Origin: a virus
Virus record (IMG/VR): IMGVR_UViG_3300001979_000002
Coordinates: 1 to 48,442 of that record
Length of the DNA stretch: 48,442 nt
Direction: 5' to 3' (one strand)
Notes under the pieces: model-generated
What the model saw: only the letters and a program-made list of their open reading frames with translations
What the model was told of the DNA's origin: nothing
The model's database searches: none
Position numbers and translations under genes: made by a program
Shown here: positions 40,400-48,018 of the stretch, piece after piece
Layout of the letters: each line of letters opens with the position of its first letter
How positions within the stretch are numbered: position 1 is the stretch's first letter

Positions 40400-40418
40400 G
40401 ACGTGATATTTCCCGAAA
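40399..40418. promoter_or_regulatory. Operator O3 (one good half)
   Basis: GGACGTGA-TATT-TCCCGAAA. Right arm intact, left arm poor. Lies just before the CI start, where it could let CI control its own promoter. Confidence 0.5.
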
Positions 40419-40432
40419 TGCGATTATCGGGC

Positions 40433-41104
40433 ATGGAAACGTCCCTACAAAAACGCCTCCGCATCCGCATGGATCTGCTTGGTCTCAATGCCCTCCAAAC
40501 GGCCAAGAAAGCCGGCCTTGGGGACAGCTTCGTGCGTGATATCCTCAGAGGGAAAACGCGAAGCCCAAACGCCGAGAACTTGAGAAAGCTTGCCGAGGCT
40601 CTCGATACAACGCCTGACTGGTTTATGGGGTCTGGAGAGGAGAGATCGAGCGTTAAGCCGATTGGGAGCGTCTCGGGCTTGGAAGTCCAAGGATCTATTC
40701 AGGCCGGAAGTTGGGTTGACCGGTCGCTTATCGATGAGAACGAAGAACGTGAAATCATTCCGGTGGCGCGTGATCCGCGCTTTCCCCACGCAAAGCAATA
40801 TGCCCTTCTCGTAATTGGGGATTCCATGGATAAGGAATACCCAGAAGGCTGCTATGTGACGTGCGTCGATTACTGGGAAAGCGGCGTTGCCCTGAAACCT
40901 GGTCTAATAATCCATGTGGAGCGACATAACGGCCCATTGATTGAAATGACCCTCAAGGCGATCGAGCTGACTGAGGACGGCATAATGCTTATGCCACGCA
41001 GTTCGAATCCTCGCCATCAGCCGATAAAGCTCGAGGGCGACGGGGGGACGGAGATCATCGTGAAGGGTATCGTCACCGGTTCATATAGGCGCACTGCTAT
41101 CTAA
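40433..41104 (+). CDS. CI-type repressor: helix-turn-helix plus S24/LexA-type self-cleaving domain
   Basis: 223 residues from the ATG at 40433 (no ribosome site; in-frame starts further upstream lie in the operators or the opposing gene). Helix-turn-helix at about 8-62 (LGLNALQTAKKAGLGDSFVRDILRG). Cleavage site A91-G92 (QAGSW). Catalytic S131 in GDSM and K175 in TLKAIE. These residues fit RecA-stimulated autocleavage and SOS induction. It should hold lysogeny by binding the six operators. Confidence 0.9.
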   Translation: METSLQKRLRIRMDLLGLNALQTAKKAGLGDSFVRDILRGKTRSPNAENLRKLAEALDTTPDWFMGSGEERSSVKPIGSVSGLEVQGSIQAGSWVDRSLIDENEEREIIPVARDPRFPHAKQYALLVIGDSMDKEYPEGCYVTCVDYWESGVALKPGLIIHVERHNGPLIEMTLKAIELTEDGIMLMPRSSNPRHQPIKLEGDGGTEIIVKGIVTGSYRRTAI

Positions 41105-41106
41105 AT

Positions 41107-41127
41107 TCATATGGACACCCGTTGTCC
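41107..41127. repeat. 21-bp direct repeat, copy 1 (with internal dyad)
   Basis: Begins TCATATGGACA, ends TTGTCC, with inner dyad GGACA-CCCGT-TGTCC. Identical over 21 bp to the copy at 41143. Lies 3 bases after the CI stop in the convergent gap 41105-41315. Confidence 0.7.
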
Positions 41128-41142
41128 GTATGATTTTCCCGA

Positions 41143-41163
41143 TCATATGGACACCCGTTGTCC
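41143..41163. repeat. 21-bp direct repeat, copy 2
   Basis: Same 21 bp as copy 1, 36 bp downstream; here the dyad extends to ATGGACA/TGTCCAT. Between the copies TATGAT-N7-ATCATA forms another dyad. The remaining gap to 41315 has a GGGG/CCCC stem (GGGGTTCCACCCC) but no gene I can support. Confidence 0.7.
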
Positions 41164-41315
41164 ATCCTTACGCGGGCGCGCGCGGCTATTATATTCATGG
41201 GGTTCCACCCCATACCCCGCAAGGAGCGTTGCCCCTTGACCCAAAGCGAACGCTTCGCGCTCGCCGTCCAGCTTCGTTTGCTATCGTGTAATGCCGTTTT
41301 TGCTTTTGAGGGTGG

Positions 41316-41753
41316 CTATCGAAAATCAGGGACGATTACTCCAGATAAGTCTGCTGGTACAGACAATCTGATCCTGCGCCCGCGGACAAGCTTCTCTCCG
41401 TTCGAGAGCCAAACCGTCGACGTTTCTATCAGGCCAAGGGCCTTCAAGTCCGCAATTCCCCTTTGAACAGTCTTAGTTGCGCAATGTCCCGCAGCCGTCG
41501 CGATTCTTGCGTCGGTAGCAATGATCTCGCATGTATCTAGCTCGAAAACCTCATCAAAGGCCGCTAGCAGTCGAAAGGCTGCATTCGCTTTTGCCTTATC
41601 GACAATTTGCATCGCGACATTGCGCCATTCCTTGAACTGACCGCGGCGCCCAGCATGGCTTTCACGCCAGAAAAGCGGATAGAGAATCGCTTCTGTTTTC
41701 GCGATTTCGCGGCGCTTTCCCGATAGGTCATTCAGATTTTTTTTCGTTGCCAT
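41316..41753 (-). CDS. Winged-helix protein of the immunity region
   Basis: 145 residues from the ATG at 41753. FWRESHAGRRGQFKEWRNVAMQIVDKAKANAAFRLLAAFDEVFELDTCEIIATDARIATAAGHCATKTVQRGIADLKALGLIETS: a Rep/MarR-like winged helix with typical TVQRGIADLKALGLI recognition part. Likely a replication or regulatory DNA-binding protein. The ATG is 6 bases past a -10 box, the same geometry as the Cro-like gene, suggesting a leaderless mRNA. Confidence 0.65.
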   Translation of the reverse strand: MATKKNLNDLSGKRREIAKTEAILYPLFWRESHAGRRGQFKEWRNVAMQIVDKAKANAAFRLLAAFDEVFELDTCEIIATDARIATAAGHCATKTVQRGIADLKALGLIETSTVWLSNGEKLVRGRRIRLSVPADLSGVIVPDFR

Positions 41754-41759
41754 GCCAAA

Positions 41760-41788
41760 GGCATAAGGGACTATTCCCGAACGCGCAA
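41760..41788 (-). promoter_or_regulatory. Leftward promoter of the winged-helix gene
   Basis: Minus strand: -35 TTGCGC (41783-41788), 17-base spacer made of O4, -10 TATGCC (41760-41765). The ATG starts 6 bases later, as at 40348. Confidence 0.5.
41763..41782. promoter_or_regulatory. Operator O4
   Basis: ATAAGGGA-CTAT-TCCCGAAC. Fills the spacer of the leftward promoter. Confidence 0.6.
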
Positions 41789-41793
41789 CATAA

Positions 41794-41813
41794 ATTCGGG
41801 ATTTCTCCCTTGC
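41794..41813. promoter_or_regulatory. Operator O5
   Basis: ATTCGGGA-TTTC-TCCCTTGC. Left arm identical to O1. Lies between the two divergent promoters, next to O6. Confidence 0.6.
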
Positions 41814-41838
41814 ATTTGGGAATTTTCCCGAATATAAC
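41810..41838 (+). promoter_or_regulatory. Rightward early promoter with operator in its spacer
   Basis: -35 TTGCAT (41810-41815), 17-base spacer, -10 TATAAC (41833-41838, 5 of 6 consensus). O6 fills the spacer. It would give a leader of about 160 bases before the XRE gene at 42005. Confidence 0.65.
41814..41833. promoter_or_regulatory. Operator O6
   Basis: ATTTGGGA-ATTT-TCCCGAAT. Directly abuts O5; overlaps the rightward promoter. Confidence 0.7.
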
Positions 41839-42004
41839 AATCCTCGTAGACAGCGACCACGAAGACGCCTCGGCAGATCTGGATCGCGGTGAAAGCAGAG
41901 TGACGCCCACTCCAACATGGAGGCCGTCATGTGAACAGCAGCTCGGAGATAGCGGCGAGGCCCGAGCCTCGAACAACCTCGCCGCGCTTAAGAGGATGGC
42001 GAAT

Positions 42005-42322
42005 ATGGCAAAGCGTATCGAAAATATCGACGTCGAAGTCGGTGCCCGTGTCAGGGATTTCCGCAAGATCCGCGGTGTAACGCAGACCGGTCTTGCGAAG
42101 GCTCTCGGCGTCACCTTTCAGCAAGTCCAGAAATACGAGAAGGGCACCAACCGCATTTCGGTCGGCAGCCTGGTCGAGATCTGCCGGGTTCTGAAGATCG
42201 AGCCAACGGATTTGCTCGGCGTCTACTTCGGTCGAGACGAAGACGTTGGCACGTCATCCCTCCTCTCGGAGGTCAAAACCCTACGCACCAAGATTTCCAA
42301 CATTCAACAGCTTTGCGTCTGA
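42005..42322 (+). CDS. XRE-family regulator, first gene of the rightward operon
   Basis: 105 residues from the ATG at 42005 (AGAGG upstream; ATG at 41996 also in frame). GARVRDFRKIRGVTQTGLAKALGVTFQQVQKYEKGTNRISVGSLVEICRVLKIEPTDLLG is a full Cro/CI-type domain; the tail is a short coiled coil. It is under the O6 promoter, so it is expressed when CI is lost and may be an activator or an anti-repressor-like regulator. Confidence 0.85.
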   Translation: MAKRIENIDVEVGARVRDFRKIRGVTQTGLAKALGVTFQQVQKYEKGTNRISVGSLVEICRVLKIEPTDLLGVYFGRDEDVGTSSLLSEVKTLRTKISNIQQLCV

Positions 42323-42330
42323 GGTCGGCC

Positions 42331-42672
42331 ATGACTACGCCCGCCCAGCTCAACGCCGACGCGATGCGCGAATACGTGAAGCTCCTCGACGAGGTGATCC
42401 GCAAGGTCCGCGAATTGCGCCGTGTAGGCAAGGAAGCTCCGAAGGCTTCGGTTCGCTATCTCGACTATATGCGCCGCGCCCATGAATTCCGTGAGGAAGC
42501 GAAGGCGCAGGGCTTCGGCGGTCCGCTCTACAACATCATCGAGCCCATGCCGTTCCATACCGGTTTGGTCGGCCTCACGACCGAACAGGTCCGTGAGCGC
42601 GAGTGGAAGGGCGTCTTCAACCACTTCCCGCCGGCTGCTCCGGCATATCCTTACTCAATCGCTGCAGAGTGA
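42331..42672 (+). CDS. Hypothetical early protein
   Basis: 113 residues from the ATG at 42331 (GAGG upstream). EYVKLLDEVIRKVRELRRVGKEAPKASVRYLDYMRRAHEFREEAKAQGFGGPLYNII: helical and basic N-terminus, compact C-terminus. Rightward recombination operon. No motif recognised. Confidence 0.6.
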   Translation: MTTPAQLNADAMREYVKLLDEVIRKVRELRRVGKEAPKASVRYLDYMRRAHEFREEAKAQGFGGPLYNIIEPMPFHTGLVGLTTEQVREREWKGVFNHFPPAAPAYPYSIAAE

Positions 42673-42678
42673 TCGGCC

Positions 42679-42909
42679 ATGTCGGACGATATGCGGACCT
42701 ATAACCAGCATCTTTCGGCTCGGTACCTGAGCGAAGCTCTGCTGATGAAATATGCGCAGGAAGCGACCAAAGGAAAAATTCCGCTCTACGGCGATACGCA
42801 GGTCGAAGAGGCCTTTGAAGATCTCGCCAACCGTCTCGGGTACCGAGTGTTTCGCGTCGTGTCCGAGATCTCGCCGGTTAGCGAGCCAGCGGTCCAAGCG
42901 GCCGAATAG
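42679..42909 (+). CDS. Small hypothetical early protein
   Basis: 76 residues. MRTYNQHLSARYLSEALLMKYAQEATKGKIPLYGDTQVEEAFEDLANRLGYRVFRV: alpha/beta, of a type common in rhizobial prophages. Six bases after the previous stop. Function unknown. Confidence 0.6.
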   Translation: MSDDMRTYNQHLSARYLSEALLMKYAQEATKGKIPLYGDTQVEEAFEDLANRLGYRVFRVVSEISPVSEPAVQAAE

Positions 42910-42937
42910 TCACCCATTTCCAAGCAGGAGTGCCGTT

Positions 42938-43954
42938 ATGGCAGAGCAGTCTATTGGCGCACTTGCGTCAAAAATCATCGACCGGTGGAGCTGGTGGCGC
43001 GCTGCGCTCAAGAACCCGGCCGCAATCGGCAAGACCCTTCCGGTTCACGATGGGGATGCGCAGCAGGGCTATTACCGGACGCGCTTCAAGGATGGTCCGT
43101 GGGAGCCAGTGGCGATCTTCTACCCCGAAGGTTCAGATCAGCTCGTCGCCTATCGCGCCGGCCGTGAAGTGCGCGCAGATGAGATCTGGACGTTTTGCTG
43201 CCGGTATCCGGTGACTTTCGAAGCCTATACGGCTGCAACTGAGGGCAAAGGCTGGCCGGACGATGACGCGACAGTTGCCGCCCAGGTCAAGGCGCCAGAG
43301 CCGGGCATCGGCGACAACTCCGGCAACGTCGATCCGATCGATGCGCTTAAAGATCAGATCGAAGCCGCTCTGAAGGGTCTGGTCGCCTATCAGAAAATCG
43401 CTGACGACAAGACGGCCGCCAAAGCGCAATCGCTCCGGAACCGACTAAATGAGCTTTCGGGCGATGCCGACAAGAAGCGCGACGAGCTGAAGCGCCCGCA
43501 CCTCGAGGCCGGAAAGGCGATCGACAAGGTTTGGATGCCGCTCGTCAAGTCGGCCAAGGATGGCGCGAATGCCGTTCGATCGGCCCTCGAAGATTGGGAG
43601 ACTGAAAAGCTCCGCAGGCGGCGCGAGGAAGAGCGTAAAGCCGACGACGCGCGGAGAGCCGCAGAGGAAGCTGCTCGCCAGCAGCAAGGCGACACGACTG
43701 TCATGGAAGCTCCCAAGGTCGAAACGCAGCCTGACGCCGGTGCAGGCCGGATCAACGCCTCTTACGGAAAGGATGCATCGGTCGCCGCGAAGATCGTTCT
43801 CGATCAAGTCACCGATTGGGAAAAGCTGGCCGTCTACATGTCCGGTCATCCCGAATGCCAGGAAATTCTCCGCAAGCTTGCGCAGCGCGCCATCGATGCC
43901 GGCCGCAAGGATATCCCCGGTATCACCACAACCGAAAAGGCTTCCGTACGATGA
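42938..43954 (+). CDS. Hypothetical protein with central coiled coil, upstream of the recombinase
   Basis: 338 residues from the ATG at 42938 (AGGAG 7 bases upstream). Residues 1-110 are a globular part with aromatic residues. EPGIGDNSG at about 122-130 is a motif often seen in rhizobial phage proteins. Residues 140-265 are charged helices (KLRRRREEERKADDARRAAEEAARQQ). The end (VYMSGHPECQEILRKLAQRAIDAGRKDIPGIT) resembles C-termini of proteins next to phage annealing genes. Role unknown, probably recombination. Confidence 0.65.
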   Translation: MAEQSIGALASKIIDRWSWWRAALKNPAAIGKTLPVHDGDAQQGYYRTRFKDGPWEPVAIFYPEGSDQLVAYRAGREVRADEIWTFCCRYPVTFEAYTAATEGKGWPDDDATVAAQVKAPEPGIGDNSGNVDPIDALKDQIEAALKGLVAYQKIADDKTAAKAQSLRNRLNELSGDADKKRDELKRPHLEAGKAIDKVWMPLVKSAKDGANAVRSALEDWETEKLRRRREEERKADDARRAAEEAARQQQGDTTVMEAPKVETQPDAGAGRINASYGKDASVAAKIVLDQVTDWEKLAVYMSGHPECQEILRKLAQRAIDAGRKDIPGITTTEKASVR

Positions 43955-44235
43955 GCGAACAGCTTTCCCCTACCCGCGCCGTCGCCGCCGTCAAGTTCAA
44001 ATGGCAGAAGGCCGAAGACGCCAAGACCTATGATTATTTCGTTCCGGCCGGCCTTGAGCTGCAGACCGGCGACAAGGTCATGGTCGAAACCAAGCATGGC
44101 CCGAAAGAGGTCGAGGTCGTCGAGATCAAGGCCGAATCTGACAAGGCGGAGAAGGAAATCCTTCGCCGCGCCGATCCGAAGCCAGAAGTCGGAACAGCCG
44201 CTTCGCCGGCCGTCGAGACGAAGTGGGACTTCTGA
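43951..44235 (+). CDS. Small beta-barrel-like hypothetical protein
   Basis: 94 residues, start overlapping the previous stop (ATGA). VKFKWQKAEDAKTYDYFVPAGLELQTGDKVMVETKHGPKEVEVVEI suggests an SH3/KOW-like barrel (DUF5839-like by eye). C-terminus charged. Between the coiled-coil gene and the annealing protein. Confidence 0.6.
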   Translation: MSEQLSPTRAVAAVKFKWQKAEDAKTYDYFVPAGLELQTGDKVMVETKHGPKEVEVVEIKAESDKAEKEILRRADPKPEVGTAASPAVETKWDF

Positions 44236-44236
44236 C

Positions 44237-45370
44237 ATGGACACCCAGACCCAGACGAAACCGAGCATGCCGGCGCTTGCCGGTGGCGGCCAGGTCATGG
44301 CGATTGTGCCGCAGACCTTCGAAGAAACATTCCGCATCGCCAAGGCCGTCTATCTTGGCGGCCTGGCACCTGCGGCGCTGATCGGCCGGCTGCAGGGCGA
44401 TGATGCCATCAGCGCTGTCACCGTCGCCATCATGGCCGGTGCCGAGCTCGGCCTGAAGCCGATGGTCTCTCTCCGGAGCTTTACCGTCATCAACGGCAAG
44501 CCAGCGCTGTACGGCGATGGTATCATCAACGTCGTGCGCCAGTCCGGGCGCGTGGCGCTTCTGAAAACCGGCTACGCCAAGGATGACAAAAAGATCCTGC
44601 GCGATGCCGGCGTGCTTCCTAGCAAGGAAGCGGAAGAGGAAGTGCCGGGCGTGACGGCTAAAGCCTACGCCGCTCTGACGGAAGATGAGCGCACCTTTGG
44701 CTATTGCGTAGCCAAGCGATCGGACACGGGCGAAGAAAAGACCGTAGTCTTCAGCGTCGCCGACGCGAAGCATGCACGCCTTTGGGACGATCGTCCGACG
44801 GTGCGAAAGCAAGTCTTGGAGAACGGGCAGAAGGTTTGGAAGGACGGGCAGCCGAACGACGCGCCTTGGTACCGCTTCCAGAAACGCATGCTGTCCTGGC
44901 GCGCTGCGGGCTATTGCCTCCGCGAACTGTTCGGCGACGTGCTTGGCGGTATCCGCGATGAGTTCGAAGCTCGCGAGATCGCCGACCTCGACGATATGCG
45001 CGACGTCACCCCGCAGGCTGAGCAGCCTGCGAGGCCAAAGCCGCCGAAGCCGCCAAAGCCGCCTGTCGAAGATGCGGAAGTCATTGACGTCACAGACCAA
45101 CCAACCGAAGAGAGCAATGCAGAGCCGGACCAGTCGGAAGAGCGTGAATCTGAAACCGGATCACAACATGAGATCGTAGACGATAACGAGTTCTTCGAGC
45201 AGCTCGAGGAAGCCCTCGCCGTCGTCTCCGACACGGCATCGCTGGAAGAGGTTTGGACCGAGTTCGACCCTATGGCCCGTTTCGACGGCAAGCCCCAGGG
45301 CGAAGTCAACCAGGGCATCGCCAAGGCGATCCGCAAGCGCGCTGAGAAGCGCATCGGCGGTGCGGCATGA
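44237..45370 (+). CDS. RecT/Red-beta-like single-strand annealing protein (putative)
   Basis: 377 residues from the ATG at 44237, one base after the previous stop. IAKAVYLGGLAPAALIGR, AIMAGAELGLKPMVSLRSFTVINGKPALYGDGIINVVRQSG, WYRFQKRMLSWRAAGYCLRELFGDVLGG are typical of phage RecT-type proteins of alphaproteobacteria. The C-terminal ~120 residues are Pro-rich (PKPPKPPKPP) and acidic. It should anneal single strands during replication and concatemer formation. No partner exonuclease is recognised next to it. Confidence 0.7.
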   Translation: MDTQTQTKPSMPALAGGGQVMAIVPQTFEETFRIAKAVYLGGLAPAALIGRLQGDDAISAVTVAIMAGAELGLKPMVSLRSFTVINGKPALYGDGIINVVRQSGRVALLKTGYAKDDKKILRDAGVLPSKEAEEEVPGVTAKAYAALTEDERTFGYCVAKRSDTGEEKTVVFSVADAKHARLWDDRPTVRKQVLENGQKVWKDGQPNDAPWYRFQKRMLSWRAAGYCLRELFGDVLGGIRDEFEAREIADLDDMRDVTPQAEQPARPKPPKPPKPPVEDAEVIDVTDQPTEESNAEPDQSEERESETGSQHEIVDDNEFFEQLEEALAVVSDTASLEEVWTEFDPMARFDGKPQGEVNQGIAKAIRKRAEKRIGGAA

Positions 45371-46224
45371 GCAAGTCCGATTTCCCCCCGCTTCGCATGA
45401 CGATCGAGGGCAACCGGCTCATTCCCGCCGGACCCTTCGACGCCGAGCGCCTGAACTCGTATCGCCGCGGAACCATCGTCTTCGTCACGTTCACAGAAGA
45501 GAAAGACAGGCCCCTCGTCCGTAAGTGGTTCGCCGTACTGGGTCTGGTTGTCAAGCAGTGCAAGACGCCATGGAAGACGCGCGATGAAGCTCACGAGGCC
45601 ATCAAGCTCGCCTTGGGCATCGTCAACCTGTCGAAGACTGTCGGCGGACAGTTCATGTCGTATCCGAAGTCGCTGACCGAGCTAGAAGACCCGGAACTGC
45701 AGGAAGCTCTCGACAACATGATCGAGCTTCTCAGCCATATGACGGGCGTCGATGTCGCGACCCTCAAGAAGGAAACCGCGCACGTCGACGAGGAGCCGCA
45801 TGATCCTGACACAGGCGAATCCCTTGATACTCGATCCACCAATTCCGGCCCGATGCCATCCGAGCCGGATACAGCGGACAGCGGCACCCTTTCCGCCTCC
45901 GCAGCGTCCGACGATACCGCCCCCCAAGCCTCGTCGTCGGACGCTCCCACTTCAGAACGCGAAACGCTGATCAAGTTTGCCCGGGACATGCTCCCCATGG
46001 CTGCGGATACCAGCGTCTCGCCGGCAGCCCTCAAAGCCGTCGAGCGCGAATGGGCTCCGCTGATCAAGGAGCTTTCGCCCGAGAGTGTCGATAAGGCCCG
46101 CGCGATCAGTGAAAGCGTCCGTGCGATCGCCAACGACCCCAAACGGCTCGGGCCGGCGCTTCAGCATTTTGCCGAGGTGTTGGAATGCACCGTCGAAGAC
46201 ATCCGCGGAGCGACCGATGGCTAA
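45367..46224 (+). CDS. Hypothetical protein of the recombination operon (DUF1367-like N-terminus)
   Basis: 285 residues, ATGA overlap with the recombinase. MTIEGNRLIPAGPFDAERLNSYRRGTIVFVTFTEEKDRPLVRKWFAVLGLVVKQCKTPW resembles the start of DUF1367/Nin-region proteins by eye. Residues 145-195 are a Ser/Asp/Pro linker; the last 90 are helical. Probably works in recombination or replication; uncertain. Confidence 0.55.
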   Translation: MSKSDFPPLRMTIEGNRLIPAGPFDAERLNSYRRGTIVFVTFTEEKDRPLVRKWFAVLGLVVKQCKTPWKTRDEAHEAIKLALGIVNLSKTVGGQFMSYPKSLTELEDPELQEALDNMIELLSHMTGVDVATLKKETAHVDEEPHDPDTGESLDTRSTNSGPMPSEPDTADSGTLSASAASDDTAPQASSSDAPTSERETLIKFARDMLPMAADTSVSPAALKAVEREWAPLIKELSPESVDKARAISESVRAIANDPKRLGPALQHFAEVLECTVEDIRGATDG

Positions 46225-47623
46225 ACGCCGGCCGCCTAACGAACCCCTTTCCCCCTATGATCCAAGGAGCCGCAAGATGAGCTTCGATAAAATCCCAGAA
46301 CCCCCACGAGCCGAACGTTTCGAGTTGCGCGGCTGTGGCGATCCGAACTGCACCGAATGCAATTCCCACATTCCGCGCGAGGTCGCCAGAGGCATGCCGC
46401 GCGGCGTTCCATCCTTCACCAACTCCTCACCAATAGGAATTTCTGGAATGGCAACTCCATCATCTGGCGATATTATGGCGATGTTGCGTGACGAAATGAG
46501 CCGCGCAATGCGCAACCCTTCTCCGATTTTCAGCTTCGAAGTTGATAGGCCGAAGGCTGATGCGGAACCTGCTGCCTATAAGGAAGCTCGGGAAGCGGTC
46601 AAAGAATACCTGCTGGAAGTCAACCACGATACGGCCTGGGATGACGTGATCGGCAACGACAGTGCCCGCGCCGCATTGGTCGAGGCGATTGAGGAGCCCA
46701 AACTTCATCCGGAGCTTTACGATCACTACGGCATGAAGCCGCCAAAGGGTTTGTTACTCTTTGGTCCTCCCGGCTGTGGCAAGACCATGTTCGCCAAAGC
46801 AGCTGCTGCCGCCGTCGGCCGCAGCTACGGCGCCAAGGCCGAAGTCCTCGTTGTAAACGGCCCGTCGATCCAATCGCCTTATGTCGGCGTGACTGAAAAG
46901 ACGATCCGGAGCATCTTTGCATTCGCCCGAGAATATCACGCCTTCCATAAGCACCCGCTGACTGTGTTCTTCGATGAAGCCGAGGTGCTATTCCCGGATC
47001 GCACGGGCCGCACACGCCGCGTCTCGCCTTGGGAGGAAAGCCAAGTCGCGCAGTTCCTGGCCGAAATGGACGGTCTGAACTCGCTCGGCGCTTTCGTGAT
47101 CCTTGCCACGAACCGGCCGGAAGAGATCGACGAGGCATTGCTTCGCGACGGTCGATGCGATCGGAAAATCAAGGTTGAGCGCCCAAACCGAGCAGCGGTT
47201 GAGCATATCCTCCGCAAGACGCTGGCCCCGGTCCCGGCCTCCGACGCGCTGGACGATCTTGTCATGGCCGGCACGGAATCTTTCTTCAATCCGCACTACG
47301 TCATCCATGAAGGCCACATCGTCTCCGGCTTGGTCTCGAAGGACGGAAAGGGTTCAACCAAGAACGTTGCCATTAACTTTTGCCTGGAGCACATCGTCTC
47401 CGGTGCAATGGTTACCGGTGTGGCTCGGCGCGCGAAGTCGCAAGCGTTTGCCCGCGATCGGGAGAACGGCGAGAAAACCGGCATTAGGATCCAGGATGTT
47501 CTCTTCGCCGTGAAGCAGATTTTCGAGGAGAACAAGAACCTCGAACACGGTTTTGCGATCCGAGAGTTCGTCGAGGGCCTGCCGCTCAAGGAGATGCTTG
47601 AGCCGAAGGGCGTGATCCAATGA
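46217..47623 (+). CDS. Classical-clade AAA+ ATPase
   Basis: 468 residues. Zinc-like CGDPNCTEC (40-48) then a long linker. AAA domain: Walker A GPPGCGKT (183-190), pore-loop-like QSPYVGVTE (219-227), Walker B FFDEAE (251-256), sensor-1 Asn299, and SRH with LLRDGRCDR (309-316). This layout belongs to the FtsH/PAN/Cdc48/NSF group, rare in phages. No protease or helicase domain attached. The ATG at 46217 has GGAG upstream; an in-frame ATG at 46277 has AAGGAG and may be the main start. It could remodel a protein complex during early infection. Confidence 0.85.
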   Translation: MAKRRPPNEPLSPYDPRSRKMSFDKIPEPPRAERFELRGCGDPNCTECNSHIPREVARGMPRGVPSFTNSSPIGISGMATPSSGDIMAMLRDEMSRAMRNPSPIFSFEVDRPKADAEPAAYKEAREAVKEYLLEVNHDTAWDDVIGNDSARAALVEAIEEPKLHPELYDHYGMKPPKGLLLFGPPGCGKTMFAKAAAAAVGRSYGAKAEVLVVNGPSIQSPYVGVTEKTIRSIFAFAREYHAFHKHPLTVFFDEAEVLFPDRTGRTRRVSPWEESQVAQFLAEMDGLNSLGAFVILATNRPEEIDEALLRDGRCDRKIKVERPNRAAVEHILRKTLAPVPASDALDDLVMAGTESFFNPHYVIHEGHIVSGLVSKDGKGSTKNVAINFCLEHIVSGAMVTGVARRAKSQAFARDRENGEKTGIRIQDVLFAVKQIFEENKNLEHGFAIREFVEGLPLKEMLEPKGVIQ

Positions 47624-48018
47624 GCAAACGCCGCTCAATCTTCTGCTGTGGTTGCCAGGCCTATGTTTCCGCCCGGCTCCCCAAGGGCCGCGAAACCTAT
47701 CCGCACCGCAAGGACTTGCACGATCTTCCTTTCTGGAAGTGCGATGCTTGCGGCAACTTCGTCGGCTGCCACTATAAATCATCCAACCCCACAAAGCCGC
47801 TCGGCTGCATCTCGACGCCGGAAATCAAGTACGAACGCCAGCGGATCCATCAAGTGCTTGACCCACTTTGGAAGTCACGGCGTTACGACCGGCGCGAGCT
47901 ATATTCGATGATCGCCCATGTTCTCGGCGTCGAGGAATACCATACTTCCGAAATTCGCAGCGTCGAGCAGGCGCGTGAGGTCTATCGGATCGTGAGCGAG
48001 ATTGGAGGTGCCGCGTGA
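47620..48018 (+). CDS. Zinc-finger protein, DUF3268 family
   Basis: 132 residues. FCCGCQAYVSARLPKG, WKCDACGNFVGCHYKSSNPTKPLGCISTPEIKYERQRIHQVLDPLWKS matches the DUF3268 phage zinc-finger family; the Cys pairs bind zinc. ATGA overlap with the AAA+ gene. Probably nucleic-acid binding. Confidence 0.85.
   Translation: MSKRRSIFCCGCQAYVSARLPKGRETYPHRKDLHDLPFWKCDACGNFVGCHYKSSNPTKPLGCISTPEIKYERQRIHQVLDPLWKSRRYDRRELYSMIAHVLGVEEYHTSEIRSVEQAREVYRIVSEIGGAA

Noticed and set aside
41107-41163. CRISPR array
   Set aside because: Only two repeats with a 15-base space, internal dyads and no cas genes; better explained as protein-binding sites.
41158-41466. Rightward reading frame of about 100 codons after cI
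   Set aside because: Half of it is antisense to the winged-helix gene, it has no family-like sequence, and the convincing start signals are lacking.
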